From assembly GCF_001661345.1 (NCBI RefSeq), contig NW_017962926.1:1-64000 (forward strand): 64,000 nt of DNA, written 5' to 3'. The notes under the pieces are model-generated. The model worked only from the letters and a program-made list of their open reading frames with translations. It was not told the DNA's origin and did no database searches. The DNA is from Ascoidea rubescens DSM 1968. Its lineage: Eukaryota; Ascomycota; Saccharomycetes; Ascoideales; Ascoideaceae. Shown here one piece after another: positions 1 through 9,846 of this stretch (within the stretch, counting starts at the first letter, position 1; each line of letters opens with the position of its first letter). The translations under genes were made by a program, and so were the position numbers.

Positions 1-388
1 TGCTCAACTTACCATTTGATTTTAAGATACTGTTGATCTTCATATCTAGTCTGGATGAAGCAATAACCGAAGAAGGCTTTGTTTGGAATAGAATTGATTC
101 AATTATNGATGAAGTCAGTTCAAGCTCATCATTGGATGAAGAGATCAAGCGAAAGTCTTCGAATACCAATAGATTCTTGTTGGCAATGTCTAATACACAA
201 GCGCCCAACTTGTTTTCTTTGATATCAATTGACAAGATAGTGCTTGAAGTGAAAGAAATAAAGGAGTCGTCCTCTTCATTGTTGTTTTCATCAACTGCAT
301 CATGGTCTGAATTATCTTCTTGGTTGTATTTAACTGACTCTCCATTGAACTGAGCTTTAGCTGTGTTTGGGTGGTTTGTTTCTTCCAT
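1..388 (-). CDS. MSH5: MSH5, MutS homologue 5, N-terminal part (cut by window edge)
   Basis: Reading the minus strand from the ATG at 388 gives an open frame of about 129 codons running off the left edge. After an acidic Asn/Asp-rich leader of about 45 residues comes a segment with ILSIDIKENKLGACVLD, then VFEDF, then SSVIASSRLD. This is the layout of the N-terminal domain of Msh5, where a short Asp/Gly strand motif opens the protein and an S-x-V-x-(A/T)-S segment follows. Msh5 pairs with Msh4 as a meiotic clamp on recombination intermediates and promotes crossovers. One ambiguous base at 107 falls in a TCN codon, so it is serine whatever the base. The sequence on the minus strand just before the edge (positions 12 to 7) reads GTAAGT, a splice donor used elsewhere in the window, so the frame may end in an intron there. 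Identification rests on about 80 residues only. Confidence 0.72.
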   Translation of the reverse strand, partial: MEETNHPNTAKAQFNGESVKYNQEDNSDHDAVDENNNEEDDSFISFTSSTILSIDIKENKLGACVLDIANKNLLVFEDFRLISSSNDELELTSXIIESILFQTKPSSVIASSRLDMKINSILKSNGKLS

Positions 389-1359
389 GGCTATTTTCTG
401 CTGATGGTGAAGAAATGATTTATAACTGGAAATCGGAAATTGTCTTTATACACAGGAAAGCTGTAGGAGTGCTGTGCATGTGCATGCGTTGTGCGTTAGT
501 TTTCTAACATGAATGGTTTCTTCTGGGTTTGAGAAATTTATGAAATTGGTTTTCAATATTTAACTATCTTATTTTTACTATTTTATTGAGTTTTTTCTTA
601 GTTGTAAATATTTAAATAAAGATATTTTTCAAATTTGGAAACTTCTATCAAAAAAATAGTTTCAATGCAAAACACTTACTCACTTAAAAAATTTGAAATA
701 ATTAATTTTTATTACAAGAGTATGTGGTCTTTAATTTCCAAATCATTTCAATCGCTTACTTCTTTGTGTGTTTGATGTGTTAATTTATAGTTTCAAATAC
801 TAGATTGTTATTTTTTAATGGTTAGAAGTTATTTTTTTTTTATCAATACTCTTGTATCGGTAAAAAAATAAATCTATTCAAACCAAAATTGACTTTTTAC
901 AATTTCTTTATTCTAAACCTTTGCAATTGAACAAATAAAGCACAATTTTTTTTTAAGTATAATGAGAAGAGCTGAGATTTGGCAGTTTCAATTAAGATTC
1001 AATTGTTTTGAGTGTCGAGAGATAGTTATAACTTTGATAATTTTAACTTGTTTTTAATCATTAAACCTTTTTCATTTTCGATTGTTTTAATTCAAATTGT
1101 GCCTACAAAAATCAATCAGAAATATTTTATAGATAAAATATGAATATTAATAAATTTGAATTTAGTGTTTTTTAAATTAATTCTAAATAATACCGAGAAT
1201 GAACTTTATTTGAAATAAAGTAACAAAGAAAAACGATTTTTTACAATATTTTTTATGAAATTTTTATGAAGTTCACCAACCAAATATAATTAATATAGTC
1301 ATGAAATTGAGATATTGAAATAAAATCGTCTGAGAATATTTTCGGTAGATATTATCAAA
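389..1359. other. Intergenic: MSH5 promoter and ATP15 3' flank
   Basis: This is an AT-rich spacer with many A and T runs. The first 150 bases hold the MSH5 upstream region, including a small ATGTGCATGCG-type alternation near 478-488. I see no ATG-started frame of note, no tRNA and no conserved RNA in the rest. Confidence 0.5.
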
Positions 1360-1612
1360 TTATTTTGAAAGTGATAATGGTTTTGTTTCAGCTGGAAAAC
1401 CACCAGAATATTTGGTAGCTCTGGCTTCAGTCAAACCACGACGTGTAGCTTCAGCTTTCAAATCTTGCTTAAGAACTGAACGAAGAGTTTCAGCAGAAAT
1501 AGCAAGATATTTGTTAAATCTAATATATTGATAGTTAGTAATTGCTTTGCAAAAAATTCAGCAAACAAATAATCCCCACATACGAGAAACCAGCTTTTTT
1601 CCAAGAAGACAT
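1360..1612 (-). CDS. ATP15: ATP15, F1 ATP synthase epsilon subunit (two exons)
   Basis: Exon 1 is 1584..1612 and exon 2 is 1360..1519, joined over a 64-nt intron. Together they encode 62 residues, exactly the length of S. cerevisiae Atp15. The protein starts MSSWKKAGFSFNKYLAIS, matching the family pattern M-S-x-W-(K/R)-K-A-G-x-S followed by a Tyr/Leu-rich helix, and continues with LRSVLKQDLKAEA. The epsilon subunit sits at the foot of the central stalk of mitochondrial F1 and helps couple rotation to catalysis. The donor is GTATGT, the branch point TACTAAC and the acceptor TTAG. The split codon is a serine (TC|A). No single open frame is long enough to show this gene. It is divergent from POL5, with 373 bases between start codons. 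The window also carries INH1, which binds the same enzyme, about 24 kb away. Confidence 0.95.
1520..1583 (-). other. ATP15 intron
   Basis: A 64-nt intron on the minus strand with donor GTATGT at 1583, a perfect TACTAAC branch box near the 3' end and acceptor TAG at 1520. Removing it fuses two frames that match the epsilon subunit without a gap. Confidence 0.93.
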
Positions 1613-1985
1613 TTTGATGTGTTTGAATGATTCTTTATGATACCTAAGATACTTTCAGTAATATGAGAATATTCTACAGGATCTGTTTAACTCCAACCCT
1701 CTGATATTTCTATCACTTGAAAGGAACTGGAGCAGACCAATCAAAAGCCATGGAATAAGATCATGTGATCATTTGTGGATTAGATACGGATGGTTTATCC
1801 GTTGTCATGTTTCCGTGAGCGGAAATAACTGAATTTTGAGACCTTTCTTCTGGGTCTACTTTCTCTTTTTTTTCAGTTCTGGGAAATTTTTTTATTGAGT
1901 TTGTTTTTGAGATTATTCAATTTGAATTCAATTGTAATTTCGTATTTTGTCATTGGTGCTTGCTGTCTGCTTTTATTGGTTAATA
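1613..1985. promoter_or_regulatory. Divergent promoter ATP15 / POL5
   Basis: A 373-base spacer between two start codons that point away from each other. It holds a near-palindrome GATCATGTGATCA around 1762-1774, with an E-box-like CATGTG core, and a pyrimidine-rich stretch near 1840-1880 upstream of POL5. No other gene is visible. Confidence 0.5.
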
Positions 1986-4900
1986 ATGTCAAAATCAAGC
2001 TATAGAAGGAATTATTTGAAAAAGTACCAAACAGAAGTCAAACCTGGAGAGAAATTGGTTTCTAGAGATCATTATTTTCATCTTGCAAGCGACATTGAGA
2101 CTGAAAGAATTAAAGCTGCGATAAACTTGATCAACGAGTTGAGAGAAATCAACGAAGAAGAGGAATGGAATTATGCTCAAAAACGATTAATTAAAGGTTT
2201 GAATTCCTCTCGACTTTCTGCAAGAATTGGATTTTCAACTGTTTTAACTGAGTTTTTAAATTTAAGATATAATGATAATAAAATTGACTGTGAAACGTTT
2301 TTAAATATATTGTTGCAAAGCACAAACCACGCAAATGCCAGAAAAGGGAAAGAGTTAAGACCACTTTTGTTTGGAAGATTATTTGGCTTGAAGTCTCTAT
2401 GCAATTCGAAGTTATTTTTTGAGAAGAGTGACACTGACAATAAAACCGAAAATAAAAGTGAATCTGAAAAAACTAACGATTCCTTGAAAAGAGCATCCTT
2501 TTCAAGACTATTAAATATAACCTTTGAGCTATCCTTATTAAAGCCTTGGTTGAGGGAACCTTGTTTTTTTACTTTATTTGAATTCTTAAAGAAATTGAAT
2601 GTTTCTACCAGTTTATCAAATGATTTATTGATTGAAGTTTTGAAAAAGATAAATGATTTAAAATTAACCTTTTCTTTAGAAGGTTTATCATTTTATTTAT
2701 TGATTCCTGATAATCAAAAATCAAAAATTTTGCCAAGTTTAACATTTACAAATGGTTGGAAATCTAATGATCCTCTATTAAAATCAAACACATCTTTATT
2801 AGTTAGAACTTTGAAGGATAATGATGTCATATTTCCTGAAAATGAAAATGATGATGATGGTGATGAAGATGAACAGGATGAGAAACATTCTAATAAATCT
2901 AAAAATAACAACAATAACCAAACTAAAAAGCAAATAAAACCTCAAAACAAAGGTACCTGGTCTCCAAGGCTACATTATTCATGGCCCATTTTGTCTCAGA
3001 AAATCATTGAAAAAGAAATAGATAGTACTTCTTCAATTAGTGACGATAATAAGGACATTAAAAGCACTATTGAAATTACAACTGAAAACGTTACTAATAA
3101 AAAAAGGAAAAAATATTATAAAGAAGATTCCAAAAAGAAATTAAAAATTGCTGCTAGTAACAATAATAACTATATTCATATTAAAGAATTTTGGCAAGAT
3201 ATTGTGGACCCATCTTTTTTTTCAAATGACCCTTCATCTGAAAGAAAGTTTACGGGATTTAGGATTTTCAAGTTGTTTTTGCTTCAATTGTTTCAATTAT
3301 CTAAAAACTCAAACAACCTGAAAGCTATAAATTCATTTTTCAATTATTTATTTACTCCTCATCTTTTAAGAACACTCATAAATCAGTCCAATAATACCAA
3401 GAGCCATCTTAATAAATTAGTTAGAAATGAAATTCTTCACGATCTTATTATAAAAGAAATTTCTTTTCAAAATCCAAAATTATCACTAGTTTTCATTCAT
3501 AATTTAGCCTTCTCAAAACATGGAAGTTTTATTTTTGATAGATTGACCAAATCTACAACTATAGATAATTTAACAAATAACGTAATATCATTGGGAGATT
3601 CCAATGATATCAAAAAATTACTAGAGTTTTATCTCGATGTTTTAAATAACCCTCTAATTCATTTGAATTTACAAGAAGAAAAGTCAATTAACAATAAGAT
3701 AAAACAAGATAAAATCCAGGATAAAAATAAAAATAAATTAAAAAAAGAAATTTTAGATTCAGATGAAGAAATGGAAGATGCTAAATCTGAATCAGATAAT
3801 AAAATAACAACCAAAACACAAGAGGCTAAGATAATTAACCAAAAACAAAGATGGGCTATCGATAGAATTGTTAGTTTGATCAAATTATATAAGTCAATTC
3901 ATTTGGATACATTTTCACATGATGCACATGGATGGATTGACTCAATTTTAAAAAATTTTCTTAGTCACTCTCAGTTAAAACCAACAAATGAAAATTTGCA
4001 AAAATTTTACACAGAGCCAAATTCAAAGCTTATTGCTGAAAAGTTAAATTCCATTTTATCTGAAGTGATGAGCAGTGAAAGAGTTGATAACATTACTTGG
4101 TCTTACAAAACTTTGAAATTGTTAATTGAACTTGAAGACAAAGAAATTAAAAATAAAAACAATAGTGAGTTTAAATTAAGAATAGCGTTAGACGATAAAT
4201 TAAATAATGTGATCAATCTGAATTTAAAAACTTTGAAAAAAATCAATCAAAATAGGTTAAATTTAATATCTTCAAAATCCAAATCCAAATCCAAAAACCA
4301 TCCTCAACTCAAACAACTTTATTCCTTTGAATTGCTTTATTCAATGGTTATACTTCAACTACGTTTAGGAATCGATGAAGATATTGCTGATTCTATTGCT
4401 GTTTTAGAGGAAATTACTACCATTTATAAGAACCTAAAAATAAATGGAAACGAAGACTTATATGATGATAATAGTAAGGAAAGTGATATTGAAACTAAAA
4501 ATGATGAACAATCACACAATTTGGACACTTTGATTGAAATACTTTTATCTTTTATAAGCAAGAAAAGCTCTGTGTTAAAATCTATTACATTTGTAATTTG
4601 GACCAACTTTCTTAATGATATTAGTTATAAAAATTTGGAAAGTTTGACATCTATTTTACTAACTAAGGAAAATTTAGAAGGTCAAAAAAGTTTGTTTGAT
4701 GAACAGTCTGATAACGAATCACCATCTGATAATGAAACCAACATTGAGGATGAAATAACTATAGAAGATGAAAAAGATACCATAAAAATTTCCACAAATA
4801 ATAACAAAGACAATGAAGAAGATCAAGAAGGCATCGATGATGTTGAAGATGATGAAGAAGAAAATGATGAATATGAGGATTCCTCTGATGATGCTTTGAT

Positions 4901-5705
4901 TGAAGAAGTTGAAAAAAAGACCACTATCGCTCTTGCTGAAGTTTTAGGTGTACCCCAAGAAGGTGGAGAGATTAAATTCGACGAAAACGATAGTTCTTAC
5001 ATTTCTAGTATGGAAGAAGAGGATTCAGATGATGGAATGGATGATGATCAAATGATGGCTATTGATGATCAGCTTTCTAAAATATTCAAGCAAAGAAAAG
5101 ATGCTATCAATGAATTCAAAGGTAAAGGTGGAAATCAGAGGAAAAAGGATGCTTCAGAAGCAAGAGAAAACATGGTTCTTTTCAAACTGAGAATTTTGGA
5201 ATTACTAAAGATATTTATTCAAAACAATAGTAAATCTAGAAATTCATACTTGGCTCTATCATTAATAATTCCATTAATTAAGTTGATTGGGCTAACAACA
5301 AACGAGTCAATCAGAATCAAATCCCATGCTTTAATTAAAAGCTTATGCAAGTTTCAATTTTCTCTTTCCAATAAGTTTTTGAAAGACCACAAAGAAATTT
5401 CTTTAGACTCTCAAAACAACTCCAACTTTATTGTTAATGAAGGCAAACTTCTTAAAATACTAGAAGAAATCCAAAATATTGCATTAACTTCAAAAAATAG
5501 TCTTCAAAGTAGCAGTTGCAATCAGACTTCTACGTTGATTTCAAAATTATTAATCAATTATGATGCAGAAAACAATTTGAAAAAGGTGGTTGTGGTTTAT
5601 GAAAATACCTTATTAAACTGGTTCAGCAGCAAAAATAGTAAAGTTCAATCAAGAATGTTTATTGATTTTGTGAATTGGCTAGATAGCATGAGGCAAAAAG
5701 CTTAA
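1986..5705 (+). CDS. POL5: POL5, rDNA-binding Pol5/MYBBP1A family protein
   Basis: A protein of 1,239 residues from the ATG at 1986. The open frame extends 13 codons further up, but only to a TTG, so 1986 is the better start. The N-terminal stretch (RRNYLKKY, then SDIETERIKAAINLI, then ARIGFSTVLTEFL, then LRPLLFGRLFGLKSL) matches Pol5, the yeast homologue of human MYBBP1A. Despite its name it is a helical-repeat nucleolar protein needed for rRNA synthesis and 60S maturation, not a working polymerase. The family's strongly acidic block lies at about residues 905-1030, just before a conserved helical C-terminal region. Length is somewhat above that of S. cerevisiae Pol5 (about 1,020), mostly from Asn/Lys/Asp-rich inserts around residues 290-390 and 570-620. 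Confidence 0.9.
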   Translation: MSKSSYRRNYLKKYQTEVKPGEKLVSRDHYFHLASDIETERIKAAINLINELREINEEEEWNYAQKRLIKGLNSSRLSARIGFSTVLTEFLNLRYNDNKIDCETFLNILLQSTNHANARKGKELRPLLFGRLFGLKSLCNSKLFFEKSDTDNKTENKSESEKTNDSLKRASFSRLLNITFELSLLKPWLREPCFFTLFEFLKKLNVSTSLSNDLLIEVLKKINDLKLTFSLEGLSFYLLIPDNQKSKILPSLTFTNGWKSNDPLLKSNTSLLVRTLKDNDVIFPENENDDDGDEDEQDEKHSNKSKNNNNNQTKKQIKPQNKGTWSPRLHYSWPILSQKIIEKEIDSTSSISDDNKDIKSTIEITTENVTNKKRKKYYKEDSKKKLKIAASNNNNYIHIKEFWQDIVDPSFFSNDPSSERKFTGFRIFKLFLLQLFQLSKNSNNLKAINSFFNYLFTPHLLRTLINQSNNTKSHLNKLVRNEILHDLIIKEISFQNPKLSLVFIHNLAFSKHGSFIFDRLTKSTTIDNLTNNVISLGDSNDIKKLLEFYLDVLNNPLIHLNLQEEKSINNKIKQDKIQDKNKNKLKKEILDSDEEMEDAKSESDNKITTKTQEAKIINQKQRWAIDRIVSLIKLYKSIHLDTFSHDAHGWIDSILKNFLSHSQLKPTNENLQKFYTEPNSKLIAEKLNSILSEVMSSERVDNITWSYKTLKLLIELEDKEIKNKNNSEFKLRIALDDKLNNVINLNLKTLKKINQNRLNLISSKSKSKSKNHPQLKQLYSFELLYSMVILQLRLGIDEDIADSIAVLEEITTIYKNLKINGNEDLYDDNSKESDIETKNDEQSHNLDTLIEILLSFISKKSSVLKSITFVIWTNFLNDISYKNLESLTSILLTKENLEGQKSLFDEQSDNESPSDNETNIEDEITIEDEKDTIKISTNNNKDNEEDQEGIDDVEDDEEENDEYEDSSDDALIEEVEKKTTIALAEVLGVPQEGGEIKFDENDSSYISSMEEEDSDDGMDDDQMMAIDDQLSKIFKQRKDAINEFKGKGGNQRKKDASEARENMVLFKLRILELLKIFIQNNSKSRNSYLALSLIIPLIKLIGLTTNESIRIKSHALIKSLCKFQFSLSNKFLKDHKEISLDSQNNSNFIVNEGKLLKILEEIQNIALTSKNSLQSSSCNQTSTLISKLLINYDAENNLKKVVVVYENTLLNWFSSKNSKVQSRMFIDFVNWLDSMRQKA

Positions 5706-6850
5706 GATCATATAATTGATTTAACCACTAAAAACTTACATGTTTTGCTACTTGTTATTTGTAGATTTTGCATACCCTGTTTATTTTCTTTCTCGTTCTT
5801 TCTATTTGAATTAATAAATATTTGAATCAATTTGTTTTAATTTTGAAATGCATTTATTGATTCTTGTCTTTTCTTGATTACTTTAGTCATTTGGGTCTAT
5901 TATTGTAAATGGGAATGTTGGAAAAGCTGATATTCTTTTCTTTTGAGTAAAAATTATGTTTATAAATAATAGTAAAACAAAAGTAACCAAGCTCCCTAAA
6001 AACTGAGCATGTAAGATTGTTTTAATCATGCAAAAACATGAATATTATTAAAAATAATCAACACGCAATTAATTGTAAAAGTGGTTTTAATATCAATGCC
6101 TTTAAAAATAATAATTAGATAGATGCCAAAAAAAAGTACTAAAAAAACAACTAGTATTATGGTCCTAATCCATATTAAGAAAAAAGATAAAACACAATGA
6201 AAAAAATAGAAAACAAATTCAGAAATATAAATACAAAATTATAAATACAGCTTTCAAGAAAAAAAAAATTAAAAAATTAAAAAAATAAAAAATAGCAAAA
6301 AGAAAAATAAAGTACTGAAAAATAATATACGATTAAATATAAACAATAAAAAAAAATATTAAGCTAAAGAAGGGCAAATATATAAAAACAGTTAAAAAAA
6401 AACAACTTAAAAAAATAGAGGAGGAAAAAAAAATCAAAAAAAACAAACAAAAAAGGTTAACTTTCCCCAAAAAAAAGTAAAATAAAAAAAATCAAGCACA
6501 CTAACTAAAGCCACAAGTTATAATTTTTTAAAAAAATAATCAATAGCAAAAGAAAGAAAAAATATTAAAAGCATTAATATTATTTGAAATATTTGAATTT
6601 CTAAAAAAAAACAGCAAAAAAAAGAAAAAAACATTCCTTATTAAGACTAACGTTTTCATCATTTAATTGAAAACATAAATTAGTAAGATGTTGAAAAATA
6701 AAGTAGAAATGTTATTGGAAAAAAAAACCTTTTTTTCCAACTTTTTCTTTTTTAATTTTGAAAAAATATAAACATGTTTAGGCAAAAAATAATTATACAG
6801 AAGATTATTCCAGTAAATATTTTTTGATATTGATATGAGTTTTAGTAAAA
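5706..6850. other. Convergent spacer, A-rich low complexity
   Basis: This lies between the 3' ends of POL5 (+) and PBP2 (-). From about 6120 to 6660 the plus strand is dominated by A runs separated by single C, G or T bases, as expected for the U-rich 3' end of the minus-strand PBP2 transcript. No gene or RNA is recognised. Confidence 0.6.
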
Positions 6851-8530
6851 CTAGGAAGCAGGTGCACCTTGGGTACTAATTGAACCTCGGTTACTATTGC
6901 CGTTACTTGAAACATGATTATTATTATGGGAGCTATTGGAGTTATTATTATTATTATTGTTATTGTTGTTGTTATTATGGTTTTGTCTTTTAGCAATTTC
7001 AATTCTATTGTTAATGTAATAAATAGCAGTTTGAATTGAAGGATAGTTACCAGTTAGAATAATCTTTCTCTCAGTAGGATTCTTTAAATCTGGATCGCTA
7101 ATTTTAATTTGAGCACCAGATTTATCTCTAATTTCTCTAATATTTTTACCACCTTTACCAATGATTGAGCCGACATGATCATTTGGTATCAAAATTTCTT
7201 GTGTTTGAGCTATACCAATTGACATTGCATTTGCAGCGGCAGCGGCAGCAGGATTTGAGCCAAATGCACCAGGGTTAAAAGAGTTTGGGTTTGAGGAGTT
7301 GACAAAATTGATATTAGCAGGTTTGTTTGGGTTAAAAGAGGAGTAGGGTTTTATGTTTCTATTGTTTATATTAGAGCTATTTTGATTTTGAGTAGTGTTA
7401 TTACCATTTGCTTGATTATGGTTGTGAGAGTTGTTATTGTGAGGTAATCTGATATTGCTTGAAGGATTCAAGTAGCCCATTGGGTTCATTGAATTCATCA
7501 TGCCCATCGTGCCCATCATTGGGTTTAAATTTGATAGTAAATTGAAGTTGTTTGGGTTATTATTTGAATGATTTGAATTGTTTAAGGGGTTATTTTGAGA
7601 TGGGTTATTTAAATTCAAGGGATTGTTTAATTGATTCAAAGGAATATTCAATTGATTCATAGGGTTGAAACCCACTGAGCCACCGCCTGGTTGATATTGC
7701 ACAGTTCTTTGTTTGTGAAAAAGTTTTTTGTTTTCATAAATACATTGAGCAACAAAATAAGTGGCGATATGGATTGCATCAGCAACACCAATAACGCTTA
7801 AACAACGATCAGTTGAGAAAGGTAAAGGAGTTTCAGAGGCTTTTAACTTAGCAGCAGATTTGTCTTCGATTTCTCTAAATTTAGCACCACCTTTACCAAT
7901 AACAAAACCGATAACTTGATGAGCGATTAAAAGTTTCAAGTTGAATTGCTTGGAGTCAGGAGAAGAAGGTATATCTTCTGGTTCATCAACAATGGCTCTT
8001 ATTATTAAACCAAAGGCCTTTGCAACATTTTCGGCAGAACCTCTAACGTGAACAATTCTTTCTTGAACGCCTTTGAGATTTTCAGAGACATTGACTCTTG
8101 CGTTTGAATGTTCTTTGATGTGGTTTATTTTCTCACCACCTTTTCCAACTATAAGGGAGGCCTCTTTAACTAGACATAGCATTCTAAAGTGAACATAAGT
8201 TGGATCATCATCCATTTCCTTGTTGTGGTTATTATTATTAGAATGGTTTGTGTTATTGCCTTCAGTGGAGTTGTTGGAATTGTTGGTGGCATTATTAGTG
8301 GGTGTGATGGTCGAGGTAGCAGAAGTAGCAGCTGTTGTGATGGATGAGACATGGATGGTTGAATTGGAGTTGTCATTACTATCTTCGGAAGTATTTAGGT
8401 TAGTAATTTGAAGGGATTTTTTCTTATCTTTATCAGCATCGTCAGTTTTAATCATTTCAGTATCTAAAGCCATACGTTTAGTATTTGAATCAGCTTCACT
8501 TGGTGTGTCTTCACTCTTGCGCTTAAGCAT
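6851..8530 (-). CDS. PBP2: PBP2-like protein with three KH domains
   Basis: 559 residues from an ATG at 8530. KH1 is at about 112-182 (GKGG at 129-132), KH2 at about 195-270 (GKGG at 212-215) and KH3 at about 445-510 (IIGKGGKNIREIRDKSG). Every KH domain keeps the GxxG loop, so all three should bind single-stranded RNA. The spacing, with KH1 and KH2 adjacent and KH3 behind a long Asn/Pro/Met-rich linker, matches S. cerevisiae Pbp2 and S. pombe Rnc1 (hnRNP K/PCBP type) better than Hek2. Pbp2 was found as a partner of the poly(A)-binding-protein partner Pbp1 and has roles in mRNA metabolism. The flanks and linker are Asn/Ser/Thr-rich and likely disordered. A Lys/Arg patch MLKRK opens the protein. 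Confidence 0.82.
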   Translation of the reverse strand: MLKRKSEDTPSEADSNTKRMALDTEMIKTDDADKDKKKSLQITNLNTSEDSNDNSNSTIHVSSITTAATSATSTITPTNNATNNSNNSTEGNNTNHSNNNNHNKEMDDDPTYVHFRMLCLVKEASLIVGKGGEKINHIKEHSNARVNVSENLKGVQERIVHVRGSAENVAKAFGLIIRAIVDEPEDIPSSPDSKQFNLKLLIAHQVIGFVIGKGGAKFREIEDKSAAKLKASETPLPFSTDRCLSVIGVADAIHIATYFVAQCIYENKKLFHKQRTVQYQPGGGSVGFNPMNQLNIPLNQLNNPLNLNNPSQNNPLNNSNHSNNNPNNFNLLSNLNPMMGTMGMMNSMNPMGYLNPSSNIRLPHNNNSHNHNQANGNNTTQNQNSSNINNRNIKPYSSFNPNKPANINFVNSSNPNSFNPGAFGSNPAAAAAANAMSIGIAQTQEILIPNDHVGSIIGKGGKNIREIRDKSGAQIKISDPDLKNPTERKIILTGNYPSIQTAIYYINNRIEIAKRQNHNNNNNNNNNNNNSNSSHNNNHVSSNGNSNRGSISTQGAPAS

Positions 8531-9224
8531 TTTTGGGAATGAATTTCAATAAGATTTTTATTATATGTAGATATATTTAACAAAAAACAAAAAAGGTAAA
8601 ATGAGACAATAAGGAACAGTAAATTGGGATTATAAAAAAATCAAGTGAATCTTAAATTATTATGTAAAGTAAACAATTTAATTAAAAAAGTTATAATAGT
8701 TTTGCAGTTAAATTAAATTGAATTGAGACAATTTAAAGTTTGATTCAAAGGGAATGTTTTTTTTTGTTTGACTTAAGATTTGATCTTTTCTTCTTTTTTC
8801 AATTATGGCTAGAGCAAAGATGGTGGATTATTTGTTGCCCTGGATTGGATAAAAGCAGTTACAGTCAGAAGTAAGGTCTTTGAGGAGCTGTGATTGTAAT
8901 CACTGTTGGTGAATATCGCTGGAGGTGTTATGTTAGCAACACTGGAAAGGATAGGTTGGATTTGTGGTAGTGGAGGCCAGTGTGTGGTGTTGACCAGAAG
9001 GAACAGAGGATATGGAGACGAAGGCAGAGGTGTGTTTCTATGTCTTAAGAGACCTGAGGCGTTGTTTGGCTGGGAAGATCAAGATCAATAGACAGTAGAT
9101 TTGTTGCCCAAACTCTTTGACTACTTTTTATTTATTTTATTGTTCTCAGCTCAGTTGGTGATGTGTGCTAAAAAGCAAAAGACACTAAGGCCCAGACCCC
9201 CGTCACATGACACGCAACAACACC

Positions 9225-9542
9225 GACCCCTGTTTGGAGGGGTCTGCGGCATGTTCGGGTGTTAGGGGCGCCGTTTGGACTCGGACTTTCGTTTTCGTAC
9301 TCGCCTGCCGGAATCATGCAGGCTGATTGCAACCTTAACTCCGTTTCAAAGATTGCCTCACTTTCTGATCAACAAATGCTAGCTAAAATTGAAACAAAGA
9401 GCCTTTTGTTACTGAGTTATTTGCAGAGGTTTTGTAAACAGAAACAGTAGCACGAAATAGTAGCACAAAACAGATAGTGATGTGCTGTTTTTTTTTCTTT
9501 TTAAATGACTTTGGAATGATTTCAAATCTTTTTACAAAGGGG
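9225..9542 (+). promoter_or_regulatory. Cluster of STRE (AGGGG/CCCCT) motifs
   Basis: Four matches to the yeast stress response element AGGGG lie upstream of the gene at 9847: CCCCT at 9227, AGGGG at 9238, 9264 and 9538. The first two form an inverted repeat, GACCCC and GGGGTC, at 9225-9244. In S. cerevisiae such clusters bind Msn2/Msn4. Whether this yeast uses them the same way is inferred. Confidence 0.5.
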
Positions 9543-9707
9543 ATGACGTTCTATCGGTAAATGACTTGGGTTTTTATTTGCTGATATATAAGGAAATACG
9601 GCAATTCGGCTTTTGATTTGAGACTTAAAAACCCTAAACGGGCTTGATTTGGTCATTGCACTGAAATTCATTTCAAGCCCCGAGCCTTAAGGTCTTCTCA
9701 AAAACTC

Positions 9708-9714
9708 TATATAA
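9708..9714 (+). promoter_or_regulatory. TATA box
   Basis: TATATAA, 133 bases before the ATG at 9847 and followed by a pyrimidine-rich tract ending in TTTTCAG. A clear TATA box together with STREs is typical of inducible yeast genes. Confidence 0.6.
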
Positions 9715-9846
9715 GGAGTGTTTTTCTTTTTTTTTTTTTTCAGATCAATTTCCTGAATCACTCAGTCTGCTGAACTTTTATTTTACTATTTCTATTGCAC
9801 ATCTAGCAATATCTGTTTAAATCTGAAATTTTGCTGCTTATAAATT

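Larger units (their letters stand above)
8531..9846. promoter_or_regulatory. Divergent promoter region PBP2 / Pro-His-rich gene
   Basis: A 1.3 kb spacer. The PBP2-proximal part is AT-rich. A GC-rich island lies at about 9180-9330. Open frames inside (for example 8906-9091 and 9259-9450) start only with TTG or GTG and resemble nothing, so I do not call them. The right half carries the stress-type and TATA signals listed separately, and an AACCCTAA (Tbf1-type) match near 9630. Confidence 0.55.

Noticed and set aside
33-353. Plus-strand open frame of about 106 codons at the left edge
   Set aside because: It starts with TTG and lies opposite the MSH5 frame, whose minus-strand translation matches a known family.
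1947-1985. Upstream 13-codon extension of POL5
   Set aside because: It begins with TTG; the ATG at 1986 opens directly into a family-like N-terminus.
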